From assembly GCF_013106755.1 (NCBI RefSeq), contig NZ_WHPF01000006.1, positions 186,001-250,000 on the forward strand: a stretch of 64,000 nucleotides of DNA, read 5' to 3'. A program made the position numbers and the translations under genes. Source of the stretch: Limnovirga soli (GTDB lineage: Bacteria > Bacteroidota > Bacteroidia > Chitinophagales > Chitinophagaceae). The notes beneath the pieces are model-generated. The model was not told the DNA's origin, made no database searches, and worked only from the letters and a program-made list of their open reading frames with translations. Of the stretch, positions 27,444 through 36,748 are shown piece after piece (the first letter of the stretch is position 1; every line of letters starts with the position of its first letter).

Positions 27444-27884
27444 TTACAAGTCAATAATTTGTTGCAAATGGTGTTGTAAATGAGATACATAATCATCACT
27501 TATAAAAGCGAGTGTATATATCCCTTCGCCCAGTTGAACTGTATTTTGTAAACTGTGAGCAGGTATATATTTAAATATATGTAGTATATGCTGGTTATAT
27601 AAAAGCCAAAGATTAATGATATCTGTCCAGGACCTGCTTTGCCATTGCTGTACGGATACCCAATTTTCCTGCTGGTATGTAGGAAACTGAATAAAATCGC
27701 TTGATTGCATACGCACAAAACGCTGGTGGTTATTGGCAGCGGAATCTATTAGGTGGCCCAATATTTCTTTTTTGCTCCATTTTTGAGGTAGAGGTTTTAC
27801 AGTAGCGAGTTCATCACTAATACCTGCCAGTTTTTGGGGTACGTTGTTTAGTATTTCTTCCAAACCATAAAATGCAGGTATCAT
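27444..27884 (-). CDS. DinB family protein
   Basis: The 146-residue four-helix protein has the DinB pattern: WSKKEILGHLIDSAANNHQRF near 43-63 (first His), and VSHLQHHLQQI at the end (His pair). These histidines would bind a metal ion. DinB-like proteins include thiol transferases; function here is unknown. The stop codon is 15 bases from the serine hydrolase start, so the two form one unit. Confidence 0.85.
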   Translation of the reverse strand: MIPAFYGLEEILNNVPQKLAGISDELATVKPLPQKWSKKEILGHLIDSAANNHQRFVRMQSSDFIQFPTYQQENWVSVQQWQSRSWTDIINLWLLYNQHILHIFKYIPAHSLQNTVQLGEGIYTLAFISDDYVSHLQHHLQQIIDL

Positions 27885-27983
27885 AAACCCAATATTTTGC
27901 AGGTGAGTAATTTAAATGTAATGGCTTTAGGGTAAATACTTACCCAGGCTTGGCTGTATACAGATGCCATGAAAACAGAACCC

Positions 27984-28007
27984 CGCAGTGTGCGACGCAA
28001 GTAAAGC
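27984..28007 (+). repeat. CAAGT-box intergenic element, copy 12
   Basis: GCAGT replaces the first CAAGT half; the spacer GTGCGACG, second CAAGT and AAAGC are intact. A TTTGGCTCA right flank lies at 28027-28035. Confidence 0.85.
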
Positions 28008-28048
28008 CCCAATTATGAACTATCACTTTGGCTCAAACAAAAGGAACA

Positions 28049-29746
28049 TTAGTTTTTGGCCAATTTGCTCTTTTTATACCCGTATAAAAAATAAAATATA
28101 AGGCCTAACAATAACCAGGAACCAAACCACGCCCAATTTTCGGCCGACATGCCCGTAAGCAAATACAGGCAGGTGGTTAAACCCAGCAATGGAATTAAGG
28201 AGAAGTTTTTAAACAATGAAAAAATGGCCAGTAATATTGAAATTATCCAAAACAATAAGGTGGTTACATTTAACGACATATTATCATCACTAAATGTTAG
28301 CAGGTTTGTAAAATAATTATGGTTGTATAAAACCAATATAGCCGCTGCACCAAATATTATAGCAGGAAATATGAATTTCGCATTTACATAAGGCATATTG
28401 AATTTGCCTGCTGTTTTTTCTTTGCGGGGTATTAACAATACGCCACCGCAAACCAGTACAAAAGCAAACAATGTGGCAATGCTGGTAAAATCCAGCACAA
28501 ATGTTTTATCGGTAAAAATAATAGGAACGCCTACCAGCAAACCGGTAATAATAGTGGCAAAAGAAGGCGTTTGATATTTGGGATGTATTTTTTGAAATGC
28601 AGGTGGTAGCAGGCCATCGCGGCTCATGCTCATCCAAATTCGTGGTTGCCCCATTTGAAAAACAAGCAATACACTTGTCATAGCTACTACAGCGGCAATA
28701 GACACCAGAAACTGCATCCAGCCCACATTTTTTACTTCAAATATTTTTGCCAGTGGGTCTCCAACACCGTCAAATTCGCGATAGTTTAAAACGCCAGTGA
28801 GTACAAGAGTTAAAAGTATATATACCACCGTACAAATCACCAATGAAAGTATCATACTGCGTGGCAAATCTTTTTGCGGATTTTTACTTTCTTCGGCCAT
28901 AACGCTAATGGCATCAAAACCAATATAGGCAAAAAACACACCGCTAACCGCGCCCATAACACCCGAAAAACCATTTGGCATAAACGAGGGTATGCCTGCA
29001 TCGTTGGCAGGTTGCCAATTGGCTGTGTCTACATAATAAGCGCCAACTACAATTACCAATGCCACAATGCACAATTTTAAAATCACCATTACATTGCTAA
29101 AATTGCGTGATTCCTTTACCCCTATATAAACCAGTATGGTAATAAGCACATTTATCACAAGCGCTGGTAAGTCAACAATCATTCTTAAACCTCCAATAAC
29201 CGGGGCCGAATTCCAGGCATCTACCAAATCTTTATTGGCGCTACCTTCAATAAAAGCCTTTTTAGCCTCAATATAGCTGCACTCCAGATAATTGGGTATA
29301 TGTCCACCAATCCTATCCATAAAAGAACTAAAATAATCGCTCCACGAAAAAGCCACATAAATATTACCAATTGAGTATTCCATTATCAATGCCCAGCCAA
29401 TTACCCAGGCAAACATTTCTCCAAAAGATGCGTAAGCATAGGTATATGCACTACCGGCTACAGGTATACGACTGGCAAACTCGGCATAACACATAGCAGT
29501 AAAACCACAGGCAACAGCACACATAATAAATAATAAAACCACTCCGGGACCGCCATTAAAAACTGCCTGACCAAGACTACTAAAACTTCCTGCACCAATA
29601 ATGGCTGCAATACCAAAAAATGTAAGGTCCTTTAAGGTAAGTACCCGGCTTAAACCACCACCGCCATGATGCGCATCGGCTTCCATAGTAGCAGCATCGC
29701 TTAAAATTTTATCAATATTCTTTGTTCTAAAAAGAGAATTACTCAT
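28049..29746 (-). CDS. APC family amino acid permease
   Basis: The 565-residue protein has about 12-14 membrane helices. The first helix carries FFGIAAIIGAGSFSSLG (47-63), the APC unwound-helix signature GxGxF-like region, and the segment GFDAISVMAEESKNPQKDLP follows later. It resembles cationic amino acid transporters (CAT/YfnA type). The substrate is not determined. It is a single-gene unit. Confidence 0.9.
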   Translation of the reverse strand: MSNSLFRTKNIDKILSDAATMEADAHHGGGGLSRVLTLKDLTFFGIAAIIGAGSFSSLGQAVFNGGPGVVLLFIMCAVACGFTAMCYAEFASRIPVAGSAYTYAYASFGEMFAWVIGWALIMEYSIGNIYVAFSWSDYFSSFMDRIGGHIPNYLECSYIEAKKAFIEGSANKDLVDAWNSAPVIGGLRMIVDLPALVINVLITILVYIGVKESRNFSNVMVILKLCIVALVIVVGAYYVDTANWQPANDAGIPSFMPNGFSGVMGAVSGVFFAYIGFDAISVMAEESKNPQKDLPRSMILSLVICTVVYILLTLVLTGVLNYREFDGVGDPLAKIFEVKNVGWMQFLVSIAAVVAMTSVLLVFQMGQPRIWMSMSRDGLLPPAFQKIHPKYQTPSFATIITGLLVGVPIIFTDKTFVLDFTSIATLFAFVLVCGGVLLIPRKEKTAGKFNMPYVNAKFIFPAIIFGAAAILVLYNHNYFTNLLTFSDDNMSLNVTTLLFWIISILLAIFSLFKNFSLIPLLGLTTCLYLLTGMSAENWAWFGSWLLLGLIFYFLYGYKKSKLAKN

Positions 29747-30242
29747 GCAAAACTGGTTTGGTATAAAAGGTTAAAGTAGTAAAATTTATTGAAACCTATC
29801 ATTCGTTTTAATGATTGGCATTTATTAAATAATTAAACACTACAATGCCCAAATAAGAATATAGATTAAACTAAAAATGCAAAAAAATAAATGATGTATC
29901 CGGCTATAGGTGCTTTTATTAAGCATCCTTGCGTCGCACTCTTGTACTGCTGTAAAAATGGCATCAAAAATTATGGTTTATCTGTTCTAAATTATACTTT
30001 ACCCTAATCTCCAGTCAATTATCACCAATTCTTCCAAAACAATACAAAAACCTTAAAAAAACCGGCAGATGCTTATTAAGCATCATTTTTTGGACAATTT
30101 CAAAAAATAATCCACCTTAAAATTTGATTAAATTAAAAAAAGCCATAACTTCATTTTAACTGTGATATTACCACACATAGTAAGATAATATCACGGTTCA
30201 TTTTTTCAGTACCTAACGTTGTAAAAACTTAATCCAATAATT
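29747..30242. other. Gene-free divergent spacer
   Basis: About 500 AT-rich bases between the divergent permease and glycosyltransferase genes. Copy 13 of the dispersed element is at 29927. Nothing else was recognised. Confidence 0.5.
29927..29947 (-). repeat. CAAGT-box intergenic element, copy 13 (CAAGA subtype)
   Basis: Minus-strand core CAAGAGTGCGACGCAAGG followed by ATGCTT instead of TAAAGC. The flank CCGGC is at 29900-29904. Confidence 0.85.
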
Positions 30243-32522
30243 ATGAAAATTGCAGTCATTGGCAACTTTCTGCCCCGTCGCTGCGGCATTGCCACATTTA
30301 CCAACAACTTTGTACAGTCTGTTTTACAGGCAGGCAAATTAAACAATGAGCAACCAGAAATTTTTGTGGTTGCTATGAATGATCAAGATCAAACCTATGC
30401 TTACCCTGACATTGTAACCCACACCATCAGACAGCAAGAACCAGAAGATTACCTAACTGCTGCAGATTATATCAATGCTTCCGGCGCAGATATTTGTGTA
30501 TTACAGCACGAATTTGGTATTTATGGTGGCGATGGCGGCGTTTATGTTTTAGCATTGGTACAAAAATTAAAAATGCCCCTGGTAGTAACTTTTCATACGG
30601 TTTTAAAAACACCTTCTTTCCACGAAAAGAATATAGTACGCAAACTGGGCGAAACCGCCAGGCAATTGGTGGTAATGAGCAAAATGGCTGTTACTTTTTT
30701 AACCGGCATCTATAGAATACCTCCTCAAAAAATTCAGGTAATTCACCATGGCGTTCCCGATTTTAGCCATGTTGAAAAAGATGATGCACCCAAACTACAT
30801 TTCGAAGGCAGAACACTACTTAGCACATTTGGCTTTTTGGGCCGTAGTAAGGGAATTGAAACCGTTATTAATGCCCTGCCATCCGTTGTAGGCAAACATC
30901 CTGAAGTATTATATGCCGTTGTAGGTAATACACACCCCAATGTGGTAAAACATGCCGGTGAAGAATATAGAAACAGCTTAAAACAGCTGGTATCCAAACA
31001 TCATTTAGAAAACAATGTGGTTTTTATTGATGAATTTTTACCCGAAAACGAGTTGGAGAAATACCTGCAACACGTAGATATTTATGTTACGCCCTATTTA
31101 AACGAAGCACAAATTACCAGTGGTACTTTGTGTTATGCCATTGGATCGGGCACTTGTGTGGTATCTACACCCTATTGGCATGCACAGGAACTACTTGCAA
31201 ATGGCCGGGGCGAACTTTTTGGCTTTGGCAATACAGGTCAGCTGGCTGATATTATAAATAATCTGCTCGACAATCCGGAACACCTGCAGCAAATGAAACA
31301 AAAGGCCAGGACATTTGGTAAAAAAATGTACTGGAAATTTATAGGCCAGCAATACCTGCACATGATGCAAAGAGTGGCAGAAACAGATGCATTATTATTA
31401 AGAAAATTTATAGTAAACAATATTTCTGCCCTACCTGCTTTTAGCCTGGAACATATTAAACGATTAACCGATGATACCGGCATTATTGAACATGCCAATT
31501 ATCATATTCCCAATTTTAAAGAAGGCTATTGTATTGATGATAATGCCAGGGCACTAATTCTTGCATTAATGGTGCATGAATTAAACCTGGATAAAGATGC
31601 CCTACAACTGGCAGATAAATACCTGCGCTATATTAAATTAATGCAGCGTGAGGATGGATTCTTCCATAATGATTATAGTTACGACAGGAGATTTTTAGAT
31701 GAAATTGGCTCAGAAGATGCTTTTGGCCGAACCATTTGGGCAATGGGTTATATGATTCATCAGGCGCCTACTGATGCTCACCTGCAGTTTGCAAAAGACA
31801 TTTTCTTCCGCTCATTTCAGCACATGGAAAACATACATTCCCTGCGTGCAATGAGCAATATTATTATGGGCTTACATCATTTTCTAAAACGTTATCCCGA
31901 TAATGAAAGCGTATTAAAAGTATTACGCACTTTAACCCACCGTATTAAAGAACATTTTTATTCTGAGGCCGATTTACAGTGGAAATGGTTTGAACCTATT
32001 TTATGTTACGATAATGCCCTTTTACCATTGGCACTATGGCTTTCTTATGGTGTTACCCAGGATGCAGAAACCCTGCGTATTGCCGAAGAAACTACCCAGT
32101 TTATAGAATCTCATACCAAGGTAGACGATCATATTACCCTTGTAGGCAATAATACCTGGAGTAAAAAAGGCGAAGCAAAAAGTGTATACGGCCAGCAACC
32201 CATCAATGCCATGGCAATGGTAATGATGTACCAGCAGGCATATAATATTACCGGCAATAAGGAATACTATAAAAATATGTACCTGGCTTTCTCCTGGTTT
32301 ACCGGCAACAACGATCTTTTTATTCCCCTGTTCGACGAAGAAACCGGCGGCTGCTGCGATGGCATAGAAAAACATGGAGTAAACAGAAATCAGGGTGCTG
32401 AAAGCAATATTGCTTATCAATTATCCTATTTAACCGTAATGAATGCCGCGAGGGAAGAAGAAAAAAAGCAGGTGGTGCATGAGAAAAGGCACCATAAAGT
32501 AAGTCTCACTTTTATTGAATAA
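30243..32522 (+). CDS. Two-domain glycosyltransferase (GT4 plus alpha-toroid domain)
   Basis: The 759-residue protein has a GT4-type glycosyltransferase half (1 to about 385): MKIAVIGNFLPRRCGIATF, HGVPDF near 165 and the sugar-nucleotide segment EAQITSGTLCYAIGSGTCVV near 300. The second half (about 395-759) is all-helical, starts near ALPAFSLEHIKRLTDDTG and has EGYCIDDNARALILAL, typical of alpha/alpha-barrel glycoside-active folds. It may make a mannose- or glucose-containing glycan or reserve. It is a single-gene unit with its own terminator. Confidence 0.8.
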   Translation: MKIAVIGNFLPRRCGIATFTNNFVQSVLQAGKLNNEQPEIFVVAMNDQDQTYAYPDIVTHTIRQQEPEDYLTAADYINASGADICVLQHEFGIYGGDGGVYVLALVQKLKMPLVVTFHTVLKTPSFHEKNIVRKLGETARQLVVMSKMAVTFLTGIYRIPPQKIQVIHHGVPDFSHVEKDDAPKLHFEGRTLLSTFGFLGRSKGIETVINALPSVVGKHPEVLYAVVGNTHPNVVKHAGEEYRNSLKQLVSKHHLENNVVFIDEFLPENELEKYLQHVDIYVTPYLNEAQITSGTLCYAIGSGTCVVSTPYWHAQELLANGRGELFGFGNTGQLADIINNLLDNPEHLQQMKQKARTFGKKMYWKFIGQQYLHMMQRVAETDALLLRKFIVNNISALPAFSLEHIKRLTDDTGIIEHANYHIPNFKEGYCIDDNARALILALMVHELNLDKDALQLADKYLRYIKLMQREDGFFHNDYSYDRRFLDEIGSEDAFGRTIWAMGYMIHQAPTDAHLQFAKDIFFRSFQHMENIHSLRAMSNIIMGLHHFLKRYPDNESVLKVLRTLTHRIKEHFYSEADLQWKWFEPILCYDNALLPLALWLSYGVTQDAETLRIAEETTQFIESHTKVDDHITLVGNNTWSKKGEAKSVYGQQPINAMAMVMMYQQAYNITGNKEYYKNMYLAFSWFTGNNDLFIPLFDEETGGCCDGIEKHGVNRNQGAESNIAYQLSYLTVMNAAREEEKKQVVHEKRHHKVSLTFIE

Positions 32523-32542
32523 GTTTTTCAATAAATAACTTT

Positions 32543-32595
32543 AAAAGCTGTATAAAAATCAAGGTGTGCCATCTAATTTTTATACAGCTTTTTTT
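32543..32595 (+). terminator. Terminator of the two-domain glycosyltransferase gene
   Basis: A 17-base-pair stem (32543-32559 with 32576-32592) with a 16-base loop is followed by a T-run, 20 bases past the stop codon. Confidence 0.85.
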
Positions 32596-32632
32596 ATGCA
32601 TTTTTTTGAGCCAAACAATAAAACAGATGGTG

Positions 32633-32658
32633 GCTTTACTGGCGTCGCACACTTGTAC
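32633..32658 (-). repeat. CAAGT-box intergenic element, copy 14
   Basis: Minus-strand core with CCAGT as the second half; AAAGC is kept. GAGCCAAAC at 32608-32616 is a variant flank. It faces copy 15. Confidence 0.88.
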
Positions 32659-32742
32659 ATTCTATACCTGACCAGGCTTTTAGCTTTTAGCTTTTTGCCG
32701 TTTGCTATTTGCTATTTGTCAACTGCCGATATTTATTCTGCT

Positions 32743-32768
32743 GCACAAGAGTGCGACGCAAGTAAAGC
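32743..32768 (+). repeat. CAAGT-box intergenic element, copy 15 (CAAGA subtype)
   Basis: Core CAAGAGTGCGACGCAAGT followed by AAAGC. TGCTGC is at 32739-32744 and CTGGGCCC at 32785-32792. Inverted pair with copy 14. Confidence 0.9.
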
Positions 32769-32831
32769 TAAATAGTTGCAACTGGCTGGGCCCAATAAAG
32801 CACCTTGCATTATGTCGGTTTGCACTATTGC

Positions 32832-33365
32832 TTATGCTGGTTTATAAGAAAGCAATTCCTTAATATTGGTTTTGTGATGGTCTACATGGTAAGCAGTAAA
32901 GTATAGCATTTCGCGAAGGGTAACCTTGCCTAATAATGGATGCGGCAATATAAAATCATCCAGATCTTCTTCAGAATATTTGGCCACCTTTTTTATAAGT
33001 GCTGCAATGGTGGCTGTTATGCTTTTACAAATTCTTTTTTTTCTTTTAAAACTGATAGCCGGAGGAATATACCGGGAGGATGCTTTACCCCCTTCGGCCA
33101 GTTTATCAAAATAACGATGCACCAGTCCGGCATACGATCTTGACTGGCGGTTGGCTTTGCCAAAAACAAGGTCTAACACAAAAATGGGTATGGCAAAAGC
33201 CATGTTTACCGGTTTAATGGAGCGCAGAATATGATCTGCCTGCTGACCGGGAGTCCATTTATTATCTGTGGTGAATAAAAAATCTTCCTCGCTCATTGCC
33301 TCAATCATTTGCACAAAAGCAGCATAATTGTCTTTTAAATGAGTAATAATTTCCTTTTTATCCAT
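32832..33365 (-). CDS. DinB family protein
   Basis: The 177-residue protein has a DinB-like four-helix layout: WTPGQQADHILRSIKP near 37-52 (first His) and FTAYHVDHHKTNIKELL at the end (HVDHH), the expected metal ligands. It follows the polyprenyl synthase gene by 44 bases on the same strand. Function unknown. Confidence 0.82.
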   Translation of the reverse strand: MDKKEIITHLKDNYAAFVQMIEAMSEEDFLFTTDNKWTPGQQADHILRSIKPVNMAFAIPIFVLDLVFGKANRQSRSYAGLVHRYFDKLAEGGKASSRYIPPAISFKRKKRICKSITATIAALIKKVAKYSEEDLDDFILPHPLLGKVTLREMLYFTAYHVDHHKTNIKELLSYKPA

Positions 33366-33409
33366 AGAAAATTTTGTTTATCAATGATGGTTTTACCTAA
33401 TCATACCAG

Positions 33410-34375
33410 CTATTGTTCCCGCTGAATAAGAAAATCAGCCAATTGTATCAAGGGCTTTTTGCGTACTGAAACAACAGCGGTATCTTCCAGGTGTTGCAAA
33501 GCCTTATCCAGATATTGCTGTTTTAAAGCCCATGCCCATTCGTCTACATTGCAGGCTTTAAAAATGGCCAGCACTTTGCTTACTTTATCGGCAGGGTTTT
33601 CCTGCATCAGCTGCAAAAGTTCCTGCTTTTGCGCCGGTGCAGCTACTTCCAGTGCGTGAATGAGTAAAAAGGTTTTTTTGTTTTGTTTTATATCGCCACC
33701 AAGGTCTTTTCCAAATTTTTCTGGATCACCAAAAGCATCCAGGTAATCATCCTGTATTTGAAATGCAATACCCAGGTTTTTACCAAAGTTATACAGGTGC
33801 TGGCAGTTACCATCACTGGCGCCACCCAACATGGCACCCATTTGCAGGCTGGCCGCCAGCAAAACAGATGTTTTTAATTCAATCATGTGAATATACTCCT
33901 CCAGCGATACAAAGGGTAATTTCTCAAAATCAATATCCAGTTGCTGTCCTTCGCACACTTCACGGGCTGTTTTATTAAACAGGTGCAATATTTTGTTCAG
34001 ATTAGCTCCCTTTATCTTATTCAGGTAATCATATGCTACCACCAGCATAACATCGCCACCCAATAAGGCGGTATTAATGCCATATTTGGTATGTACGGTT
34101 TGCATATTACGGCGCAAAGGGGCTGCATCCATAATATCGTCGTGTATTAATGTAAAATTGTGGAACAGCTCAATTGCCGTTGCCACATGGTAAGCATCCG
34201 GATGTATTTCACCAAATAACTCATTACCCATTAAACACATTACGGGCCTTACTCTTTTACCCCCCAGTGATAAAAAATAATTGCAGGAGGCATACAGGCT
34301 TTCTGGTGCTGCAGGAAAATGACCAATCTCAAATCTTTGCTTAAAATCTAATGCTAAGGCTTCAAAAGAATGCAT
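33410..34375 (-). CDS. Polyprenyl diphosphate synthase (trans type)
   Basis: The 321-residue protein has both aspartate-rich motifs of trans-prenyl transferases: LIHDDIMDAAPLRR near 76-89 and FQIQDDYLDAFGD near 207-219, with GGKRVRP near 34. It lengthens allylic diphosphates with isopentenyl diphosphate to make farnesyl, geranylgeranyl or longer chains for quinone or carotenoid synthesis; chain length cannot be read. It is upstream of the DinB-like gene and divergent from the SAM hydrolase gene. Confidence 0.93.
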   Translation of the reverse strand: MHSFEALALDFKQRFEIGHFPAAPESLYASCNYFLSLGGKRVRPVMCLMGNELFGEIHPDAYHVATAIELFHNFTLIHDDIMDAAPLRRNMQTVHTKYGINTALLGGDVMLVVAYDYLNKIKGANLNKILHLFNKTAREVCEGQQLDIDFEKLPFVSLEEYIHMIELKTSVLLAASLQMGAMLGGASDGNCQHLYNFGKNLGIAFQIQDDYLDAFGDPEKFGKDLGGDIKQNKKTFLLIHALEVAAPAQKQELLQLMQENPADKVSKVLAIFKACNVDEWAWALKQQYLDKALQHLEDTAVVSVRKKPLIQLADFLIQREQ

Positions 34376-34482
34376 TGTATGATATTCGTGTTTCTGCTAA
34401 AGTAGCAAGCTTATGCTGTTTGAAAAAATGAATATTGCAAAAACTGTTTTCAACAATTGGTTTATACAATTGCTTAACTTAT

Positions 34483-34513
34483 TTGATTGCCCTTCCGCCG
34501 CAACGTATTTTTG
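34483..34513 (+). promoter_or_regulatory. Promoter of the SAM hydroxide adenosyltransferase gene
   Basis: TTG (34483-34485) and TATTTTTG (34506-34513) are separated by 20 bases, the Bacteroidota consensus. The -7 box ends 16 bases before the ATG at 34530 and lies inside a longer open frame, so it supports the later start. Confidence 0.62.
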
Positions 34514-34529
34514 CAAAAATTCCAGAAAA

Positions 34530-35432
34530 ATGCTGATAAAAAAATATGGCTTTTTACTATTGTTAAGCTTTTTTGTCTTTTCAGTAGCCAATGCGCAAAA
34601 CAAAATTGTAGTATTTCAAAGCGATTTTGGGTTAAAAGATGGTGCCGTATCGGCCATGAAAGGGGTGGCAATGGGCGTTTCTGCTGAACTTAAACTATTC
34701 GATCTTACCCACGAAATTCCCGCTTACAATATTTGGGAGGCCGCCTACCGCCTGCAACAAACTGCCGGGTACTGGCCTGCAGGAACCGTTTTTGTTTCTG
34801 TGGTAGACCCCGGTGTGGGCTCTTCCAGAAAATCGGTGGTGCTAAAAACCAAAAATGGCCAATTCATTGTTACGCCCGATAATGGCACCCTTACCTTAAT
34901 TGCCGAAAGCCAGGGCATTGATGAAATAAGGGAGATTGACGAAAATAAAAACAGGCGCAAAGGTTCTTCAGAATCCTACACTTTTCATGGCCGCGATGTA
35001 TATGCCTACACTGCCGCCCGTTTGGCCGCAGGGGTTATTAGCTTTGAAGAAGTAGGCCCTAAAACAGGTAAAAAAGTTGTAAGTATCGATTATCAAAAAG
35101 CAGATTACGAAAAAGGTGCTATCAAAGGTTTTATACCCATTTTAGATATTCAGTATGGTAATATTTGGACAAATATTGACATCAATACCTTTAAAAAACT
35201 AAAACTTAAATACGGCGATAACTTACACGTTACCTTTTACAACAAGGGAATAAAGGTATACGAAGAAAACCTACCCTATGCCTCAACTTTTTCGGCGGTT
35301 GAAAAGGGCAAACCGCTTTGTTATTTAAACAGCCTGCTAAATGTATCTTTTGCTTTAAACGAGGATAATTTTTCAACCACTTATAAAGTGTATAGCGGAC
35401 CCGATTGGACCCTAACTATAAACAAACAATAA
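34530..35432 (+). CDS. SAM hydroxide adenosyltransferase (chlorinase/fluorinase family), exported
   Basis: From the ATG at 34530 the protein has 300 residues and a signal peptide ending near ANAQ. The following part matches the DUF62 family: VVFQSDFGLKDGAV, VVDPGVGSSR, TPDNGTLTL and YTFHGRDVYAY. Members use water or hydroxide to split S-adenosylmethionine to adenosine and methionine; only a few make fluoro- or chloro-adenosine. A signal peptide on such an enzyme is unusual because SAM is cytoplasmic. An upstream ATG at 34413 would bury the signal peptide and is rejected. Confidence 0.87.
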   Translation: MLIKKYGFLLLLSFFVFSVANAQNKIVVFQSDFGLKDGAVSAMKGVAMGVSAELKLFDLTHEIPAYNIWEAAYRLQQTAGYWPAGTVFVSVVDPGVGSSRKSVVLKTKNGQFIVTPDNGTLTLIAESQGIDEIREIDENKNRRKGSSESYTFHGRDVYAYTAARLAAGVISFEEVGPKTGKKVVSIDYQKADYEKGAIKGFIPILDIQYGNIWTNIDINTFKKLKLKYGDNLHVTFYNKGIKVYEENLPYASTFSAVEKGKPLCYLNSLLNVSFALNEDNFSTTYKVYSGPDWTLTINKQ

Positions 35433-35483
35433 TCGCCTTTTACAAATGTTTGGCCAGGCAGTAGTAGAATAATGTAACTGCCG

Positions 35484-35502
35484 TTGCGTCGCACACTTGT
35501 AC
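35484..35502 (-). repeat. CAAGT-box intergenic element, copy 16
   Basis: Minus-strand core CAAGTGTGCGACGCAA without the TAAAGC tail. Left flank TTTTTGCTGCGC is at 35515-35526 and right flank GGCCAGGCA at 35453-35461. Confidence 0.87.
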
Positions 35503-35591
35503 GTTCCGGTTAGGGCGCAGCAAAAACAACCTAAAATTAATGTGGGGGCTACAGTAGATATATTACATTTAAATATCAAAACCATGTAACC

Positions 35592-36041
35592 ATGACAACC
35601 ATATTTGAACCAACAGCCTACCAAAAAATATTAAACCGGCTAAACCAATTACAGGTAAATAGCCAACGCCAATGGGGTAAAATGAATGCAGCCCAAATGC
35701 TGGCTCATTGCCACGCAGCTTTAATGGTAACTTCAGGTAAAACACAGGCGCCGAGACTATTTATAGGCCGCCTGCTGGGCCCCATTTTTAAAAAATCTTT
35801 TCTGGGTGAAAAGCCCATTAAAAAAAACAGCCCAACAGATAAAAGTTTCATCATAACAGATGAACGTGATTTTAATACCGAAAAAGAACAGTTACTGCAA
35901 CTGTTACATGAGTTTGTAAGCGCTGGCGAAGCCAATGCTACAAAAGCGGTGCATCCATTTTTTGGTAGTTTAACCCCGCAGGAAAGAGGTGCTTTGGTAT
36001 ATACGCATTTAGACCACCACCTGCAACAATTTGGAGTATAA
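35592..36041 (+). CDS. DUF1569 domain protein
   Basis: The 149-residue DinB-like protein has WGKMNAAQMLAHCHAALMV (31-49) and ends with THLDHHLQQFGV. Both histidine groups fit a metal-binding four-helix bundle of the DUF1569 type. Function unknown. It is a single-gene unit, convergent with a small membrane-protein gene across a shared terminator. Confidence 0.83.
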   Translation: MTTIFEPTAYQKILNRLNQLQVNSQRQWGKMNAAQMLAHCHAALMVTSGKTQAPRLFIGRLLGPIFKKSFLGEKPIKKNSPTDKSFIITDERDFNTEKEQLLQLLHEFVSAGEANATKAVHPFFGSLTPQERGALVYTHLDHHLQQFGV

Positions 36042-36053
36042 AACAGATGTCAT

Positions 36054-36088
36054 AAAAAAACCTTGCAGTCTATCTGCAAGGTTTTTTT
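36054..36088. terminator. Bidirectional terminator
   Basis: CCTTGCAG (36061-36068) pairs with CTGCAAGG (36074-36081) with A7 and T7 on either side. It serves the convergent DUF1569 and small membrane-protein genes. Confidence 0.88.
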
Positions 36089-36107
36089 ATGGTAAATCTT
36101 AAATGGC

Positions 36108-36554
36108 TTATGCGTGTGCAGTAACGGTTTCTTCCTTCTCGCCAATAAATAATGGGTATTGGGCAGATAAACTTACCAATATTGAAAAAGTAGCAATACC
36201 TGCAAATACACCTGTTGCAGATCCCTTAGAGGCGTAATCAGCAAAAACATCACTAAAAACATCGCAGGCAACAAATGTGGCTGCAATGGCAATTATAGTA
36301 ATAACCCAAAACAACGTATCGGGCTTTACTTTTTTACGCAATTGAGCCAGTAAAAATACGATTACTGCTACAGGCACAAATAATAATGCACTTACACTTG
36401 AGGCAAAGCCCAATGTTTGTAATATAGAAGTAAACGTATAATCTGTATCGGTTAAAATATGAGAGCTACATACGATGGTGTTTACAAAAATGGCTATAAA
36501 CACAGTTCTTACAGTAAATAAAACAGGTATTGAAAATGTTGACTTCATGTACAA
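36108..36554 (-). CDS. Hypothetical four-helix membrane protein
   Basis: The 148-residue protein has about four membrane helices (about 12-30, 44-70, 77-95 and 110-132) and no conserved motif I can name. The final tail is charged (GEKEETVTAHA). An alternative ATG two codons in is equally possible. Role unknown. Confidence 0.7.
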   Translation of the reverse strand: MYMKSTFSIPVLFTVRTVFIAIFVNTIVCSSHILTDTDYTFTSILQTLGFASSVSALLFVPVAVIVFLLAQLRKKVKPDTLFWVITIIAIAATFVACDVFSDVFADYASKGSATGVFAGIATFSILVSLSAQYPLFIGEKEETVTAHA

Positions 36555-36617
36555 TTTTTTGCTAAAGATAGTAATTAGTTAAAAAAACCATGTTATAAGA
36601 TAATTAAAGGACCAGCC

Positions 36618-36637
36618 GTACAAGAGTGCGACGCAAG
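36618..36637 (+). repeat. CAAGT-box intergenic element, copy 17 (CAAGA subtype)
   Basis: Core GTACAAGAGTGCGACGCAAG followed by AGCTGATGCC. Right flank GGCCAGGCCC is at 36660-36669. Confidence 0.88.
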
Positions 36638-36686
36638 AGCTGATGCCATAAAATACCAAGGCCAGGCCCAACAATTTTTATAAGTT

Positions 36687-36742
36687 TTGAATGCAGAAAA
36701 AAGCTTTCATGCATGTAACAATAGGCCTCCTTCTGCATTCAA
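36687..36742. repeat. 12-base inverted repeat downstream of cphA
   Basis: TTGAATGCAGAA (36687-36698) is perfectly inverted at 36731-36742 with a 32-base loop. It lies 7 bases past the cphA stop but has no T-run, so termination is uncertain. Confidence 0.6.
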
Positions 36743-36748
36743 GATTAT

